Positions 18,171-27,458 of a stretch of DNA of 64,000 nucleotides are shown here, piece after piece. Under the pieces are notes generated by a model, which was not told where the DNA came from, ran no database searches, and was given only the letters and a program-made list of their open reading frames with translations. The position numbers and the translations under genes were made by a program. The first letter of the stretch is position 1, and each line of letters opens with the position of its first letter. Origin of the DNA: Rothia aerolata. Its GTDB lineage: Bacteria > Actinomycetota > Actinomycetes > Actinomycetales > Micrococcaceae. The stretch spans positions 62,001 through 126,000 of the forward strand of contig NZ_BMDC01000001.1 in the NCBI RefSeq assembly GCF_014635585.1, read 5' to 3'.

Positions 18171-18944
18171 ATGTCTGAGATACTTCATTCGCACAGAGAG
18201 TTTGCGGTTGGAAAGTCCACCGTGCAGGTGGGCTTTACCAACAGCGCAGCGGGCAACCTGGGACTCCACGTGGGAGAGAACCCGGTGGCTGTTCTACGCA
18301 ACCGCAAGCGGTTAGAGCAGCAACTTGGCTTAGGTGAACGGCGCTTTGTCTACCTCAACCAGGTGCACGGCACCGACGTTTTTGACGCCGATATTTCTTC
18401 GGTAGCAACCGCCGGGGCTGAAACCGAGGCTGAGGCTGAGCGGGTGCGCGATGCTGCGCCGGTGGCTGACGCGGCGGTTACAACTAGCGGGGTGCCGCTG
18501 GCGGTGATGGTGGCAGACTGTATTCCCGTGGTACTGGTAGGAGAAACCGATGAGCATCAGCCGGTGTTAGCGGTGGCGCATGCGGGTCGCCGAGGGTTGC
18601 TGGACGGCGTGCTGGAGGCTACCGTGGAGAAGATGGTTGAGCGGGGTGCGGCTAACATACAGGCCTGGCTGGGCCCCTCCATTTGCGGTAGCTGCTACGA
18701 GGTGCCTGTCGAGATGAGAGACGAATCTAGTAGAAGTCTGCCTGCTGTTTACGCAGAAACCTCCTGGCACACACCCGCCCTGAACCTGCCAGCTGGCGCA
18801 GCCGCCGTCCTTGAATCCCACCAGGCGGTCACCCGGGTGCACCACGATTTTGCTGACTGTACACTAGAGAACTCAGGCCTCTTTTCCCACCGCAGGGGAG
18901 AACCCCTCGGGCGAATTGCCGGTCTTGTGTGGATTGAGAAGTGA
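18171..18944 (+). CDS. pgeF: YfiH/PgeF family (multicopper polyphenol oxidase-like)
   Basis: A 257-residue protein of the YfiH (DUF152) family. Members bind zinc and act on purine nucleosides, or as the peptidoglycan editing factor PgeF, which clears misincorporated UDP-MurNAc-L-Ser. Visible family motifs are NQVHGTDVF, VADCIPVVL, AVAHAGRRGLLDGV, GPSICGSCYEV and FSHRRGE, giving the conserved Cys and His set. It follows ftsZ and overlaps yggS by 4 bases, the usual actinobacterial order. The role here, nucleoside enzyme or wall editing, cannot be settled from sequence; the position in the dcw cluster favours the latter. Confidence 0.9.
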   Translation: MSEILHSHREFAVGKSTVQVGFTNSAAGNLGLHVGENPVAVLRNRKRLEQQLGLGERRFVYLNQVHGTDVFDADISSVATAGAETEAEAERVRDAAPVADAAVTTSGVPLAVMVADCIPVVLVGETDEHQPVLAVAHAGRRGLLDGVLEATVEKMVERGAANIQAWLGPSICGSCYEVPVEMRDESSRSLPAVYAETSWHTPALNLPAGAAAVLESHQAVTRVHHDFADCTLENSGLFSHRRGEPLGRIAGLVWIEK

Positions 18945-19750
18945 GCATGGAATATTCAACGCAGCGTTATCAGGAACTATCGGAGAACCTCAAAGCGATT
19001 CAGCGCAAGATTGCTGAGGCTGCCACTGATCTCAGCGGGGTACGAACCACTGACTCGCCCCAGCCCAAGCTCACGGTGGTCACCAAGTTCTTTCCCGCCT
19101 CTGACGTTGCCGCCCTCTACGATGCGGGGGTGCGCAGGGTCGGTGAGAACCGCGACCAGGAAGCGGCGAGCAAGGCCCAGGAGCTCACCGAGCATGTTGC
19201 GGGTCGGGAGCCGCTGAGGTGGTCTTATATCGGCCAGCTACAGACTAATAAGGCAAAGTCAGTGGTGAAGTATGCTGCCGATGTGCATTCGGTGGATCGG
19301 GCGTCTTTGGTTAAGGCGCTGGGCAAGGCCTACGCTAACCAGCTGGCGCGCTTTGAAGCCGGAGAGGCCCAGGCTCCCGCTGCCTATGAGCTGGGCGGCT
19401 TGCAGTGCCTGATTCAGGTGAATTTGGACGACGACGTCGCCCCCGGCCACGCTGCCCAGGGAGCGCGCGGTGGCGCCTCAGAAGAAGAGGTGCTGGCCCT
19501 GGCTGAGCTACTAGAAAACACCGAGGGTCTGAGCTGCGGGGGAGTCATGGCGGTGGCTCCGCTGGGAGCAGACGCTGATCAAGCCTTTGAGAAGCTCTAT
19601 GGGATTTCTCAGAAACTTCAAGCAGACTATCCTCATGCCCGAGAGATTTCAGCGGGTATGAGCGGGGATTTAGCGGCGGCTATTCGCTGGGGTTCCACCA
19701 ATGTGCGTGTTGGGTCGCAAATCATGGGTTCCCGCCCGCTGGTAAACTAG
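18941..19750 (+). CDS. yggS: PLP homeostasis protein (YggS/PROSC family)
   Basis: A single-domain alpha/beta-barrel PLP-binding protein of the alanine racemase fold group, involved in pyridoxal phosphate balance. The 269 residues contain VTKFFPASDVAALYDAGVRRVGENR, where the lysine of VTK is the Schiff base residue. HVAGREPLRWSYIGQLQTNK and MSGDLAAAIRWGSTNVRVGSQIMG near the C-terminus are family motifs. A GTG start at 18941 overlaps pgeF by 4 bases; ATG 18947 is the alternative. An insertion rich in A and G (about residues 125-180) makes it a little longer than the bacterial average of 230. Confidence 0.92.
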   Translation: MSMEYSTQRYQELSENLKAIQRKIAEAATDLSGVRTTDSPQPKLTVVTKFFPASDVAALYDAGVRRVGENRDQEAASKAQELTEHVAGREPLRWSYIGQLQTNKAKSVVKYAADVHSVDRASLVKALGKAYANQLARFEAGEAQAPAAYELGGLQCLIQVNLDDDVAPGHAAQGARGGASEEEVLALAELLENTEGLSCGGVMAVAPLGADADQAFEKLYGISQKLQADYPHAREISAGMSGDLAAAIRWGSTNVRVGSQIMGSRPLVN

Positions 19751-19846
19751 TGGAGCGAACACATTATTTTTCTGTGCAGTAAAACTCAGTGCGATTCTAA
19801 CCTGAGCTAGATTTAGAAAATTCGCGCTATAAGAAGGGGAGTAATC

Positions 19847-20542
19847 ATGGCAGGGCGAACCCTCCAACAGGCGATGGCCTACCTTGGCCTGGCAGAGCAG
19901 CACGAGCCTGCCAGCGAGTCTCGCAGGAAGACTCACGATGACTTTCGCGAGCCTGACTATGAACACGACGATGATTTCTTCGATGAGGCCCAGGTAGCCT
20001 ACGATACCCAGCCTGTTTCTGAGGAACATTTTCAGAATCAGTATGAAGAAGAAGTCGACGATGAGCCTGAAACCCTGGCGCCCATTATTGAGCCCAAGCG
20101 TGAGAAGCCGGCTCGATCGGTTGCCAGCTCCGCTGTTTCTGAGTCTTTAGCTGATAGTTCTCGGGGCGCAGGCTCCGAGACCCGCCCTGCCCAACCCGCC
20201 CCCTCTTCCGAAAGATTTTCCGACGCCAACGAAAGTGAAGACGAATTGCGCCGTATAACCACCATTCACCCTCGTTCCTATAACGATGCCAAGATTATTG
20301 GCGAGTCTTTCCGCGAGAACATTCCGGTGATCATGAACGTGACCGACATGGGTGAGTCTGAAGCTAAGCGGCTGGTTGACTTCTCCGCTGGTCTGGCCTT
20401 TGCCCTGCACGGTTCTATTGAGCGGGTTACCGACAAGGTCTTTCTGCTGACTCCCGCTAACCTGGAAGTTCTGGGGGCAGAGGGAGCTGAGGTTCCCGTA
20501 GCGCTCGACAGCGATTCCTCAGACCTCTTCAACCAGGGCTAA
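19847..20542 (+). CDS. sepF: Z-ring membrane tether SepF
   Basis: SepF crosslinks FtsZ filaments and anchors them to the membrane in Gram-positive bacteria that lack FtsA; no ftsA is seen in this cluster. The 231-residue protein starts with an amphipathic, membrane-binding N-terminus, has a long acidic disordered linker (about residues 30-135), and ends in the SepF domain with [56 protein letters not shown] precedes the ATG. yggT follows after one base. Confidence 0.95.
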   Translation: MAGRTLQQAMAYLGLAEQHEPASESRRKTHDDFREPDYEHDDDFFDEAQVAYDTQPVSEEHFQNQYEEEVDDEPETLAPIIEPKREKPARSVASSAVSESLADSSRGAGSETRPAQPAPSSERFSDANESEDELRRITTIHPRSYNDAKIIGESFRENIPVIMNVTDMGESEAKRLVDFSAGLAFALHGSIERVTDKVFLLTPANLEVLGAEGAEVPVALDSDSSDLFNQG

Positions 20543-20543
20543 T

Positions 20544-20843
20544 ATGGGTTTTCTTTTTGCTGCACTGACCATCGCGGTCTATCTGTTCTATTTTGCCTTG
20601 ATTCTTCGGTTGATTTTTGACTGGATTCAGATGTTTGCCCGCTACTGGCGGCCCAAGGGAATTGTTCTGGTGGTTGCTTCGGCAGTCAACGCTGTCACCG
20701 ACCCTCCCATGAACTTCCTGCGCAGGGTGGTTCCGCCCCTTCGAATTGGTGGAATGGCCCTGGACTTGGGGTTCTTGATTCTGGTGGTCGTGGTGGGATT
20801 TGTCTATAGCATTCTTGCCAACATCACCGCCGGTATGTCTTAA
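20544..20843 (+). CDS. yggT: YggT family membrane protein
   Basis: A 99-residue two-helix membrane protein of the YggT family. Hydrophobic segments lie at about residues 4-24 and 74-96. The family core with RPKG, TDPPMNFLRRVVPPLR and DLGFLIL is present. The gene lies between sepF and divIVA in most Gram-positive bacteria, and the YlmG/YggT homologues have been linked to division and osmotic tolerance; the molecular role is not known. It is translationally close to sepF (1-base gap) and is followed by a hairpin. Confidence 0.9.
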   Translation: MGFLFAALTIAVYLFYFALILRLIFDWIQMFARYWRPKGIVLVVASAVNAVTDPPMNFLRRVVPPLRIGGMALDLGFLILVVVVGFVYSILANITAGMS

Positions 20844-20847
20844 AAAC

Positions 20848-20885
20848 CAGCCCTCGTCCGCCGTTTTTTCGGCAGATGAGGGCTG
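20848..20885. terminator. Hairpin after yggT
   Basis: CAGCCCTC pairs with GAGGGCTG, with an inner GCCG/CGGC stem and a T-rich loop. On the plus strand no T-run follows. Read on the minus strand the hairpin ends in GGTTTTTA, a classical terminator, although no minus-strand gene enters from the right. It may still limit sepF-yggT read-through into divIVA. Confidence 0.6.
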
Positions 20886-20974
20886 AACTGTAGATGTGAG
20901 TCTTACGATTTTTCAAGACATTCAGGCTCTCGCGAAGGCAAACATCAGCTATCAAATGTAAAATTTTAGAGTTA

Positions 20975-21020
20975 GTGATGCTGAGGGTTTATAGCATCAC
21001 TTCGCGGGGTGGCCCGCGAA
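20975..21020 (+). promoter_or_regulatory. Two tandem stem-loops in divIVA leader
   Basis: Stem 1 is GTGATGCT (20975-20982) with AGCATCAC (20993-21000), loop of 10. Stem 2 starts on the next base: TTCGCGGG (21001-21008) with CCCGCGAA (21013-21020), loop GTGG. A -10-like TAAAAT at 20959-20964 would start transcription near 20971, putting both hairpins at the very 5' end of the divIVA mRNA, 27 bases before the start codon. The repeats are exact; the role (RNA stability or control) is inferred. Confidence 0.55.
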
Positions 21021-21047
21021 AAGCTTGAAATTAGAGGGGAAATTTTA

Positions 21048-21734
21048 ATGGCCTTAACACCAGAAGAAGTCATTAATAAACGCTTCCAGGCGACCAAGTT
21101 CAAAGAGGGGTATAACCCCGAAGAGGTCGATGATTTCCTGGATGAAATTGTGATTGAACTGCGTCGCTTGAATGCAGAGAACGCAAGCCTGAAGCGTCAG
21201 GTTGAAGAGGCAGAGAGCCGCGCAACCGATGCTTCGGCGGGCGAAGGCCAGGATCTTTTCGTTGAGTCAGATTCCGTTGTTATGCCCGCTGTTGCAGGCG
21301 ATGAAGCTACTACCGGTTCAGTGCCTGCCGCTGATCCTTCAAGTGCGGCATCTCTGCTGGCGATGGCTCAGAAGGTTCACGATGAATACGTGGCTGAGGG
21401 CCAGCGCGAGAAGGAGCGTTTGCTCTCCGAGGGCCGCGAAGAAGCAGAGAACCTGCTGAGCTCTGCCCAGGAAGAGCGCTCCAGGGTTCTGGGCGACTTG
21501 GTGGATACCAAGTCAGAACTTGAGGGCTCTGTGGAGCAGCTGCGCGGCTTTGAGCAGAAGTACCGTGAGGGCCTGCGCGACTACATTGAGTCGCAGCTGA
21601 CCCGTTTGAAGACCGGCACCACGGTTGAACAGTCTCTGGATACTGACCTTTCTGCTTCTTCCACCGAGACTGAAACTCAAAATTCTGATTCTCCCCAGAC
21701 CGGCGCCACCAAAACCGGCTGGTTGAATCGATAG
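21048..21734 (+). CDS. divIVA: Polar growth/septum scaffold DivIVA (Wag31)
   Basis: DivIVA is a coiled-coil scaffold that binds curved membrane at poles and septa and recruits wall synthesis. The start chosen is ATG 21048 (AGAGGGGA upstream), giving 228 residues; an in-frame GTG at 21009 lies inside a hairpin. The N-terminal membrane-binding domain MALTPEEVINKRFQATKF..GYNPEEVDDFLDEIV is well conserved. A short coiled coil follows, then a variable acidic linker (about 60-110) and a second coiled coil (about 110-195) before a polar tail ending in WLNR. It is preceded by two hairpins and followed by a strong terminator. Confidence 0.95.
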   Translation: MALTPEEVINKRFQATKFKEGYNPEEVDDFLDEIVIELRRLNAENASLKRQVEEAESRATDASAGEGQDLFVESDSVVMPAVAGDEATTGSVPAADPSSAASLLAMAQKVHDEYVAEGQREKERLLSEGREEAENLLSSAQEERSRVLGDLVDTKSELEGSVEQLRGFEQKYREGLRDYIESQLTRLKTGTTVEQSLDTDLSASSTETETQNSDSPQTGATKTGWLNR

Positions 21735-21783
21735 TGACACATGAAAACACCGGGCTGATTACTAGCCTGCTGCCCGGTGCTTG

Positions 21784-21825
21784 GCGGTGAATGTATCTGA
21801 GAAGATACATTCACCGCTTTCCTGT
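21784..21825 (+). terminator. Rho-independent terminator after divIVA
   Basis: A perfect 15-base inverted repeat (21784-21798 with 21803-21817, loop GAGA) is followed by TTTCCTGTTTCTT. It ends the dcw transcript and lies upstream of the lspA promoter. Confidence 0.9.
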
Positions 21826-21903
21826 TTCTTGGGCCTCCCAGACCAGACCGGTATGATGGTGGGGGTCGCCCCGGGCCAACCGCGTGAGAGTCAAGGAGAT
21901 TTT

Positions 21904-22521
21904 GTGGTGTCTGAACCAAAAGCACACGAGCTAGACCGTGGTGAGCCTGACCAGCCCAAGCCACAAGAGAGGCCACGAACCCCCGTGTTGAGCGGTGGCG
22001 CAAAAGCTGTGCTCGCAGTGCTGGTGCTGGGTCTTGCCTTTGGGGCAGACCAGTGGGTGAAAAGAATCGTGGAAACCCACATGCAGCTGGGGGAGCGTAT
22101 TACCGTGATTGACGGTGTGATGTGGTGGCATTACATCCTCAACCCCGGCGCCGCCTTCTCTATCGGTGAAGAGCATACCTGGGTCTTTACCCTGGTGATG
22201 GCGGTGGCTGTCTGCGTCAGCATTTTTTATCTTCTTCGGGCTACCTCCCTGTACTGGGTGCTGGTTCTTAGCCTGCTCACCGGAGGTATTCTGGGGAATT
22301 TGACGGACCGTCTCTTCCGCGCTCCCGGCTTTGGTGTGGGCCACGTGGTCGATTACATTTCTATTGGGCGTTTTGCCATTTTCAATATCGCCGATTCCTG
22401 TATCTGTGTCTCCATGGCTGCGTTGGTACTGCTGGTCTTTCTGGGGATTAACCTCGACGGTACTAGGGAAAACCACGAGAAAAAACAGGCTAAACACGCT
22501 AAAAAGGAGACCGCCGCATGA
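21904..22521 (+). CDS. lspA: Lipoprotein signal peptidase (SPase II)
   Basis: LspA cleaves the signal peptide of diacylglyceryl-modified prolipoproteins. The start is GTG 21904 or the next GTG 21907 (AAGGAG upstream; 205 residues); the open frame further up crosses the divIVA terminator and is not coding. A -10-like TATGAT lies at 21852-21857. After about 35 polar residues there are four membrane segments. Catalytic aspartates are in GNLTDRL and FNIADS, with [10 protein letters not shown] and LNPGAAFS as further signatures. It overlaps rluD by 4 bases. Confidence 0.94.
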   Translation: MVSEPKAHELDRGEPDQPKPQERPRTPVLSGGAKAVLAVLVLGLAFGADQWVKRIVETHMQLGERITVIDGVMWWHYILNPGAAFSIGEEHTWVFTLVMAVAVCVSIFYLLRATSLYWVLVLSLLTGGILGNLTDRLFRAPGFGVGHVVDYISIGRFAIFNIADSCICVSMAALVLLVFLGINLDGTRENHEKKQAKHAKKETAA

Positions 22522-23468
22522 GCGAGCGCGTACACGCTGATTTTAGGGCCGATGCCCTGGCCGGGCTGCGACTGGACGCCGCGGTTGCCGAATTCTTACA
22601 GATCCCCCGCACCCAAGCGACGTCCTGGATTAAAGAGGGTTACGTGAGTCTCTTTAACGCCACGGGGCAATCGCTGAAGGCAGCGAAGTCCACCAAACTG
22701 ACCGCGACTGACCGGGTGGTAGTTGATGCTCCTGCCCCGCGCGATATAACCGATGTTAAGCCGCAGGTGGTTGACGGTTTTAGGGTGGTTTTTGAGGACG
22801 ACGATCTGGTGGTGGTCGATAAGCCGGCGGGGGTTGCCGCCCATCCGTCGCCGGGCTGGCACGGCCCCACTGTGGTGGGTGCCCTGATGGGGGCCGGAGT
22901 GAGGGTTTCTACCTCTGGTGCTGCTGAGCGGCAGGGAATCGTTCATCGCCTGGATGTTGGCACCTCGGGGCTGATGGTGGTGGCCAAGAACGAGCAGGCC
23001 TACACCGTTTTGAAGCGGGCCTTCAAGGAGCGCACCGTGGAGAAGGTCTACCACACCCTGGTGCAGGGGATTCCCGATCCGCTCAAGGGCACCATCGACG
23101 CCCCGATTGGCAGGCACCCGGGCCACGAGTGGCGTTTTGCGGTGGTTGACGGTGGTAGGGAGTCGGTAACCCACTACGAGGTGCTTGAGGCCTTTGGCCC
23201 GGCGGCCCTGGTTGAGGTTCACCTAGAGACCGGCCGCACCCACCAGATTCGTGTGCATTTCTCAGCGCTGAACCACCCCTGCGCGGGTGATTTAACCTAC
23301 GGTGCTGACCCTGCCATGAGTGCTAATCTGGGGCTAACCCGCCAGTGGCTACACGCCCATAAACTCGGCTTTGACCACCCGGTGACCGGGGCTTATGTGG
23401 AGTTTGAAAGCGATTACCCGCAAGACTTGGACTTTGCCCTAGAGTCCCTGCGCGACGGTCATTTCTAG
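22518..23468 (+). CDS. rluD: RluA/RluD-family rRNA pseudouridine synthase
   Basis: A 316-residue pseudouridine synthase of the RluA family, with an N-terminal S4 RNA-binding domain ([26 protein letters not shown]) and the catalytic domain with [17 protein letters not shown], whose aspartate is the nucleophile. [11 protein letters not shown] and the HP.aGD.tYG segment are also present. The preferred targets in E. coli RluD are 23S rRNA U1911, U1915 and U1917; the exact substrate here is inferred. The lspA-rluD-dnaE order is common in actinobacteria. Confidence 0.92.
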   Translation: MSERVHADFRADALAGLRLDAAVAEFLQIPRTQATSWIKEGYVSLFNATGQSLKAAKSTKLTATDRVVVDAPAPRDITDVKPQVVDGFRVVFEDDDLVVVDKPAGVAAHPSPGWHGPTVVGALMGAGVRVSTSGAAERQGIVHRLDVGTSGLMVVAKNEQAYTVLKRAFKERTVEKVYHTLVQGIPDPLKGTIDAPIGRHPGHEWRFAVVDGGRESVTHYEVLEAFGPAALVEVHLETGRTHQIRVHFSALNHPCAGDLTYGADPAMSANLGLTRQWLHAHKLGFDHPVTGAYVEFESDYPQDLDFALESLRDGHF

Positions 23469-23537
23469 CCGTTGCCCGGGCCGGGGCGAATGGCTCAGAG
23501 GGTCGGTATCAAGGATTGTGAACGAGAAGAGAAAATA

Positions 23538-26500
23538 GTGAGTTCTAAGAAAGACTTTGCCCATCTGCACGTGCACACCGAGTATTCCATGTTGGACGGC
23601 GCGGCGCGTATTACCGACCTGTTTGAGCACGCTAAAGAACTGGGCATGAGCTCGGTGGCTACCACCGACCACGGTTTCCTCTTCGGTGCCTTCGATTTCT
23701 GGAACAAGGCTCGCCAGTACGATATCAAGCCGATTATCGGTGTGGAAGCCTACATTACCCCCGGCACCGCCCGCCAAGACCGCACCCGCGTGCGCTGGGG
23801 CGAGAATGCCGGCCGTGACGACGTGTCCGGTGGTGGTGCCTACACCCACATGACCATGTGGGCAGAGACCACAGAGGGCATGCACAACCTCTTCCGAGCG
23901 TCGTCCCTGGCCTCTCTCGAGGGCCACTTCTATAAGCCGCGTATGGACCGCGAGCTTTTGCAGACCTACTCCAAAGGCCTGATTGCTACCACCGGCTGCC
24001 CCTCGGGCGAGATCCAGACCCGCCTGCGCCTGGGCCAGTATCAGGAGGCAGTTCAGGCTGCCTCTGACTACCGCGATATCTTCGGTAAAGACAATTACTA
24101 CTGCGAGATTATGGATCACGGTCTTCAGATTGAAAAGAACGTGATGGAAGACTTGCACCGCCTGCGCAAGGAACTGAACCTGCCGCTGGTGGCCACCAAC
24201 GACCTGCACTACACCCGCTACGAAGACCACAAGGCGCACGCGGCTCTGCTCTGCGTGCAGTCGGGCTCGACCATGCAGGATCCCAAGCGCTTCAAGTTCG
24301 ATGCTGAGGACTTTTACCTGAAGTCCCCCGAGGAGATGCGTCACCTCTTCCGTGACTATCCCGAGGCCTGTGACAACACTCTTGAGATTGCAGAGCGTTG
24401 CAACGTTGAGTTCAATATGAACGCCAACTATATGCCGGATTTCCCCACGCCGGAGGGCGAAAACGAGGAATCCTGGTTCGTTAAAGAAGTGGAGCGCGGC
24501 CTGCACTACCGCTTCCCCAACGGCGTGCCCGATAAGGTGCGCAAGCAAGCAGAGTACGAGGTCGGCATCATCACCCAGATGGGCTTTCCCGGCTACTTCC
24601 TGGTGGTGGCAGACTTTATCAACTGGGCTAAGGGCCAGGGCATTCGTGTGGGCCCCGGCCGTGGCTCCGGTGCGGGTTCCATGGTGGCCTACGCCATGCG
24701 TATTACCGACCTCAACCCGCTGGAACACGACCTCATCTTCGAGCGCTTCCTCAACCCCGACCGCGTCTCCATGCCCGACTTCGACGTGGACTTTGACGAT
24801 CGCCGTCGTTCTGAGGTGATTCACTATGTGACCGAGAAGTACGGCGAAGACAAGGTAGCGATGATCGTTACCTACGGAACCATTAAGGCCAAGCAGGCGC
24901 TGAAGGACTCCTCCCGTGTGCTGGGCTACCCCTTCTCAACCGGCGAGCGCCTGACCAAGGCCATGCCCGAAGACATCATGGGTAAGAACATTGCCCTGGC
25001 CAATGTCTATAACGAGGAGGACAAGCGCTATAAGGATGCCCAGGACCTCCGCGACCTGATTGAGTCTGACGCCGATGCCTCTAAGGTTTTCGAGACCGCC
25101 AAGGGTATCGAGGGCCTGAAGCGCCAGTGGGGTGTGCACGCGGCCGGTGTGATCATGTCATCCCGCAACCTGATTGACGTGATTCCGATCATGCGCCGTG
25201 AGCAGGACGGTCAGGTGATTACCCAGTTTGATTACCCCACCTGTGAGGGGCTGGGTCTGATTAAGATGGACTTCCTGGGTCTGCGCAACCTGACCATCAT
25301 CTCCGATGCGCTGGAGAACATTAAGCTCAACCGCGATTTTGAGCTGGATCTTGAGACCCTGGAAATTGATGACGCCGAGTCGTATAAGCTCCTGGCGCGC
25401 GGCGATACCCTGGGCGTTTTCCAGCTCGACGGCGGCCCCATGCGCCAGCTGCTGAAGATGATGCAGCCCAACCACTTTGAGCACATTTCTGCGGTTTTGG
25501 CGCTCTACCGCCCCGGCCCCATGGGTGCTAACTCGCACATCAACTACGCCCTGCGTAAGAACGGTCAGCAGGAAGTCACCCCGATTCACCCTGAGCTGGA
25601 AGAACCGCTGGCAGAGATCCTTGATACTACCTACGGCCTAATCGTTTACCAGGAGCAGGTGATGGCGATTGCTCAGAAGGTGGCGGGCTACTCTCTGGGC
25701 GAGGCAGACATTCTGCGCCGCGCGATGGGTAAGAAGAAGAAGGCGGAGCTGGATAAGCAGTACGCTACCTTCCACCAGGGTATGTTGGATAACGGCTATT
25801 CGGAAGAGGCGGTTAAGGCTCTCTGGGATATTCTGCTACCCTTCTCCGACTACGCCTTTAACAAGGCGCACACCGCAGCCTACGGGTTGGTTTCCTACTG
25901 GACCGCCTACCTGAAGGCCCACTACCCGGCCGAGTACATGGCGGCTCTGCTGACCTCGGTGGGCGACGATAAAGACAAGCTGGCGCTCTACCTCAATGAG
26001 TGCCGCCACATGAAGATTACGGTGCTGCCGCCCGACGTCAACGAGTCGGAGCTGAACTTTACCCCTGTGGGCGATGACATCCGTTTTGGTATGGGTGCTA
26101 TCCGCAACGTGGGTTCCAACGTGGTCACCGCCATGGTGCAGGCACGTAACGAGAAGGGCCGCTTCGAGAACTTCAATGACTTCTTGAAGAAGGTTCCGGC
26201 GGTGGTCTGCAACAAGCGAACCATTGACTCCCTGGTGAAGGCGGGTGCTTTTGACGACCTCGGTCACGTGCGCCGAGCCCTGTCGATGATCCACGAAGAG
26301 GCCGTGGATGCCACGGTCGCTGTCAAGCGTCAGGAGGCCGCCGGCCAGTTTGACCTCTTTGGCGGGTTGGGCATGGATGAGGAAGACCCCTCGACCGACC
26401 TCATGGTGGCTATTCCCGATGTTCCCGAATGGGATAAGCAAGACAAGCTCAACTTTGAGCGCGAAATGCTGGGCCTCTACGTCTCTGACCACCCTTTGCG

Positions 26501-27080
26501 CGGTATCGAGGAGCAGCTGGATGCCCTCTCGGATTCCTCCGTGCAGTCCCTGATTTCTGACGACTCCCACAAGCCGGACGGCGCTATTGTGACGGTGGCG
26601 GGCATGATCACCTCTGTCTCGCGGCGGGTGGCGAAGGCCTCGGGCAATCCCTACGCGCGGGTGGAGCTGGAAGACCGTACCGGCTCTATTGAGGTCATGT
26701 TCTTTGGTCGGGCCTACGAGCCGATTGCTCCGGTGCTCTCGGAAGACCTGATTTGCACGATTAAGGGCCGCCTGCAGCGGCGGGATGACGGTTCGGTGAC
26801 TATCTCTGCTCAGGAACTCAACGTGCCCGATATTTCGGTGGACGGCGCGGCGGGGCCGGTGACTATCGCCATTCCCGAGTTCAAGGCTACCGAACAGACC
26901 CTGGGGGAGTTGCGCACCATTTTGCGGAACCACCGGGGCGAATCTGAGGTGCGGATTTCTATGAACACCCGCACCAAGAAGCTGCTCATTCGCCTGGGCG
27001 CTGACCTTCGCGTACAACCAAACCCGGCCCTCTACGGCGACCTTAAGGTGCTGCTGGGCCCGGCCTGCTTGGACGTTTAA
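23538..27080 (+). CDS. dnaE: DNA polymerase III alpha subunit (replicative)
   Basis: The catalytic subunit of the chromosomal replicase. With the GTG start at 23538 it has 1180 residues, the usual size of actinobacterial DnaE1; an in-frame upstream extension adds about 22 unlike residues. Domains in order are: PHP (DFAHLHVHTEYSMLDG and TTDHG at the N-terminus), palm and fingers with GPGRGSGAGSMVAYA and the catalytic PDFDVDFDD (residues 413-421), thumb and beta-binding regions, and an OB fold near residues 1010-1090 (VTVAGMITSVSRR). The PHP metal ligands HxH, D and H appear intact, consistent with the DnaE-linked proofreading known in actinobacteria. Confidence 0.98.
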   Translation: MSSKKDFAHLHVHTEYSMLDGAARITDLFEHAKELGMSSVATTDHGFLFGAFDFWNKARQYDIKPIIGVEAYITPGTARQDRTRVRWGENAGRDDVSGGGAYTHMTMWAETTEGMHNLFRASSLASLEGHFYKPRMDRELLQTYSKGLIATTGCPSGEIQTRLRLGQYQEAVQAASDYRDIFGKDNYYCEIMDHGLQIEKNVMEDLHRLRKELNLPLVATNDLHYTRYEDHKAHAALLCVQSGSTMQDPKRFKFDAEDFYLKSPEEMRHLFRDYPEACDNTLEIAERCNVEFNMNANYMPDFPTPEGENEESWFVKEVERGLHYRFPNGVPDKVRKQAEYEVGIITQMGFPGYFLVVADFINWAKGQGIRVGPGRGSGAGSMVAYAMRITDLNPLEHDLIFERFLNPDRVSMPDFDVDFDDRRRSEVIHYVTEKYGEDKVAMIVTYGTIKAKQALKDSSRVLGYPFSTGERLTKAMPEDIMGKNIALANVYNEEDKRYKDAQDLRDLIESDADASKVFETAKGIEGLKRQWGVHAAGVIMSSRNLIDVIPIMRREQDGQVITQFDYPTCEGLGLIKMDFLGLRNLTIISDALENIKLNRDFELDLETLEIDDAESYKLLARGDTLGVFQLDGGPMRQLLKMMQPNHFEHISAVLALYRPGPMGANSHINYALRKNGQQEVTPIHPELEEPLAEILDTTYGLIVYQEQVMAIAQKVAGYSLGEADILRRAMGKKKKAELDKQYATFHQGMLDNGYSEEAVKALWDILLPFSDYAFNKAHTAAYGLVSYWTAYLKAHYPAEYMAALLTSVGDDKDKLALYLNECRHMKITVLPPDVNESELNFTPVGDDIRFGMGAIRNVGSNVVTAMVQARNEKGRFENFNDFLKKVPAVVCNKRTIDSLVKAGAFDDLGHVRRALSMIHEEAVDATVAVKRQEAAGQFDLFGGLGMDEEDPSTDLMVAIPDVPEWDKQDKLNFEREMLGLYVSDHPLRGIEEQLDALSDSSVQSLISDDSHKPDGAIVTVAGMITSVSRRVAKASGNPYARVELEDRTGSIEVMFFGRAYEPIAPVLSEDLICTIKGRLQRRDDGSVTISAQELNVPDISVDGAAGPVTIAIPEFKATEQTLGELRTILRNHRGESEVRISMNTRTKKLLIRLGADLRVQPNPALYGDLKVLLGPACLDV

Positions 27081-27091
27081 AAAGGCGGTTT

Positions 27092-27148
27092 AGCCACCCC
27101 GAGAGTGCCTAGCCAACCTCCCTATAGGCTAGGTGCTCTCGGGCTGGC
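27092..27148 (+). terminator. Terminator after dnaE
   Basis: A long interrupted stem (AGCCA, CCCGAGAG and CCTAGCC paired with GGCTAGG, CTCTCGGG and TGGCT) starts 12 bases after the dnaE stop and is followed by TTAAGCTTTTT. It closes the long plus-strand block. Confidence 0.85.
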
Positions 27149-27458
27149 TTTAAGCTTTTTATGATGCCGCGCATAGGGTAGAAAAATTTATAACTTCACA
27201 AAAAGTTAATCTGCTTACAACCGGCTAAAAATGGGGTTGGTCTGACCTTATGTTTAACCGGCTCGATTCCTGCTCTGACAAGCCCTTTTATGGGGACATA
27301 CTTTAGTGCTTTTTGACCTTTTTGATGGTGTGAAAATGACCTTTATATTCGCCAAATTCTGGGGTTTTACATATCCTAAATGTGTTGGTTCAAAAGAAAA
27401 CTTTTGAATGACTCGATACAGTAAAACGAGCATTCAGACTGATAGAGGAGATTCCGCA
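27149..27458 (+). promoter_or_regulatory. AT-rich upstream region of doxX with promoter candidate
   Basis: This 310-base gap is clearly more AT-rich than the flanking genes and holds no gene-like frame. A plausible promoter is TTGATG (27322-27327) with TATATT (27344-27349), spacer 16, giving a leader of about 100 bases. Inside that leader is the inverted repeat TTCAAAA/TTTTGAA at 27389-27408 (6-base loop). An imperfect repeat of AACCGG occurs near 27220 and 27257. The long region suggests doxX is regulated, but no known operator is recognised. Confidence 0.4.

Noticed and set aside
21781-21903. Upstream extension of lspA
   Set aside because: It would run across the divIVA terminator hairpin; the GTG at 21904 has AAGGAG at proper spacing.
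23439-24824. Minus-strand frame of 461 codons opposite dnaE
   Set aside because: A shadow of the dnaE codon pattern: His/Val/Gly-rich product, no known domain, lies opposite the conserved PHP and polymerase region.
25836-27017. Minus-strand frame of 393 codons opposite the dnaE 3' part
   Set aside because: His/Arg/Gln-rich shadow without a domain or ribosome site.
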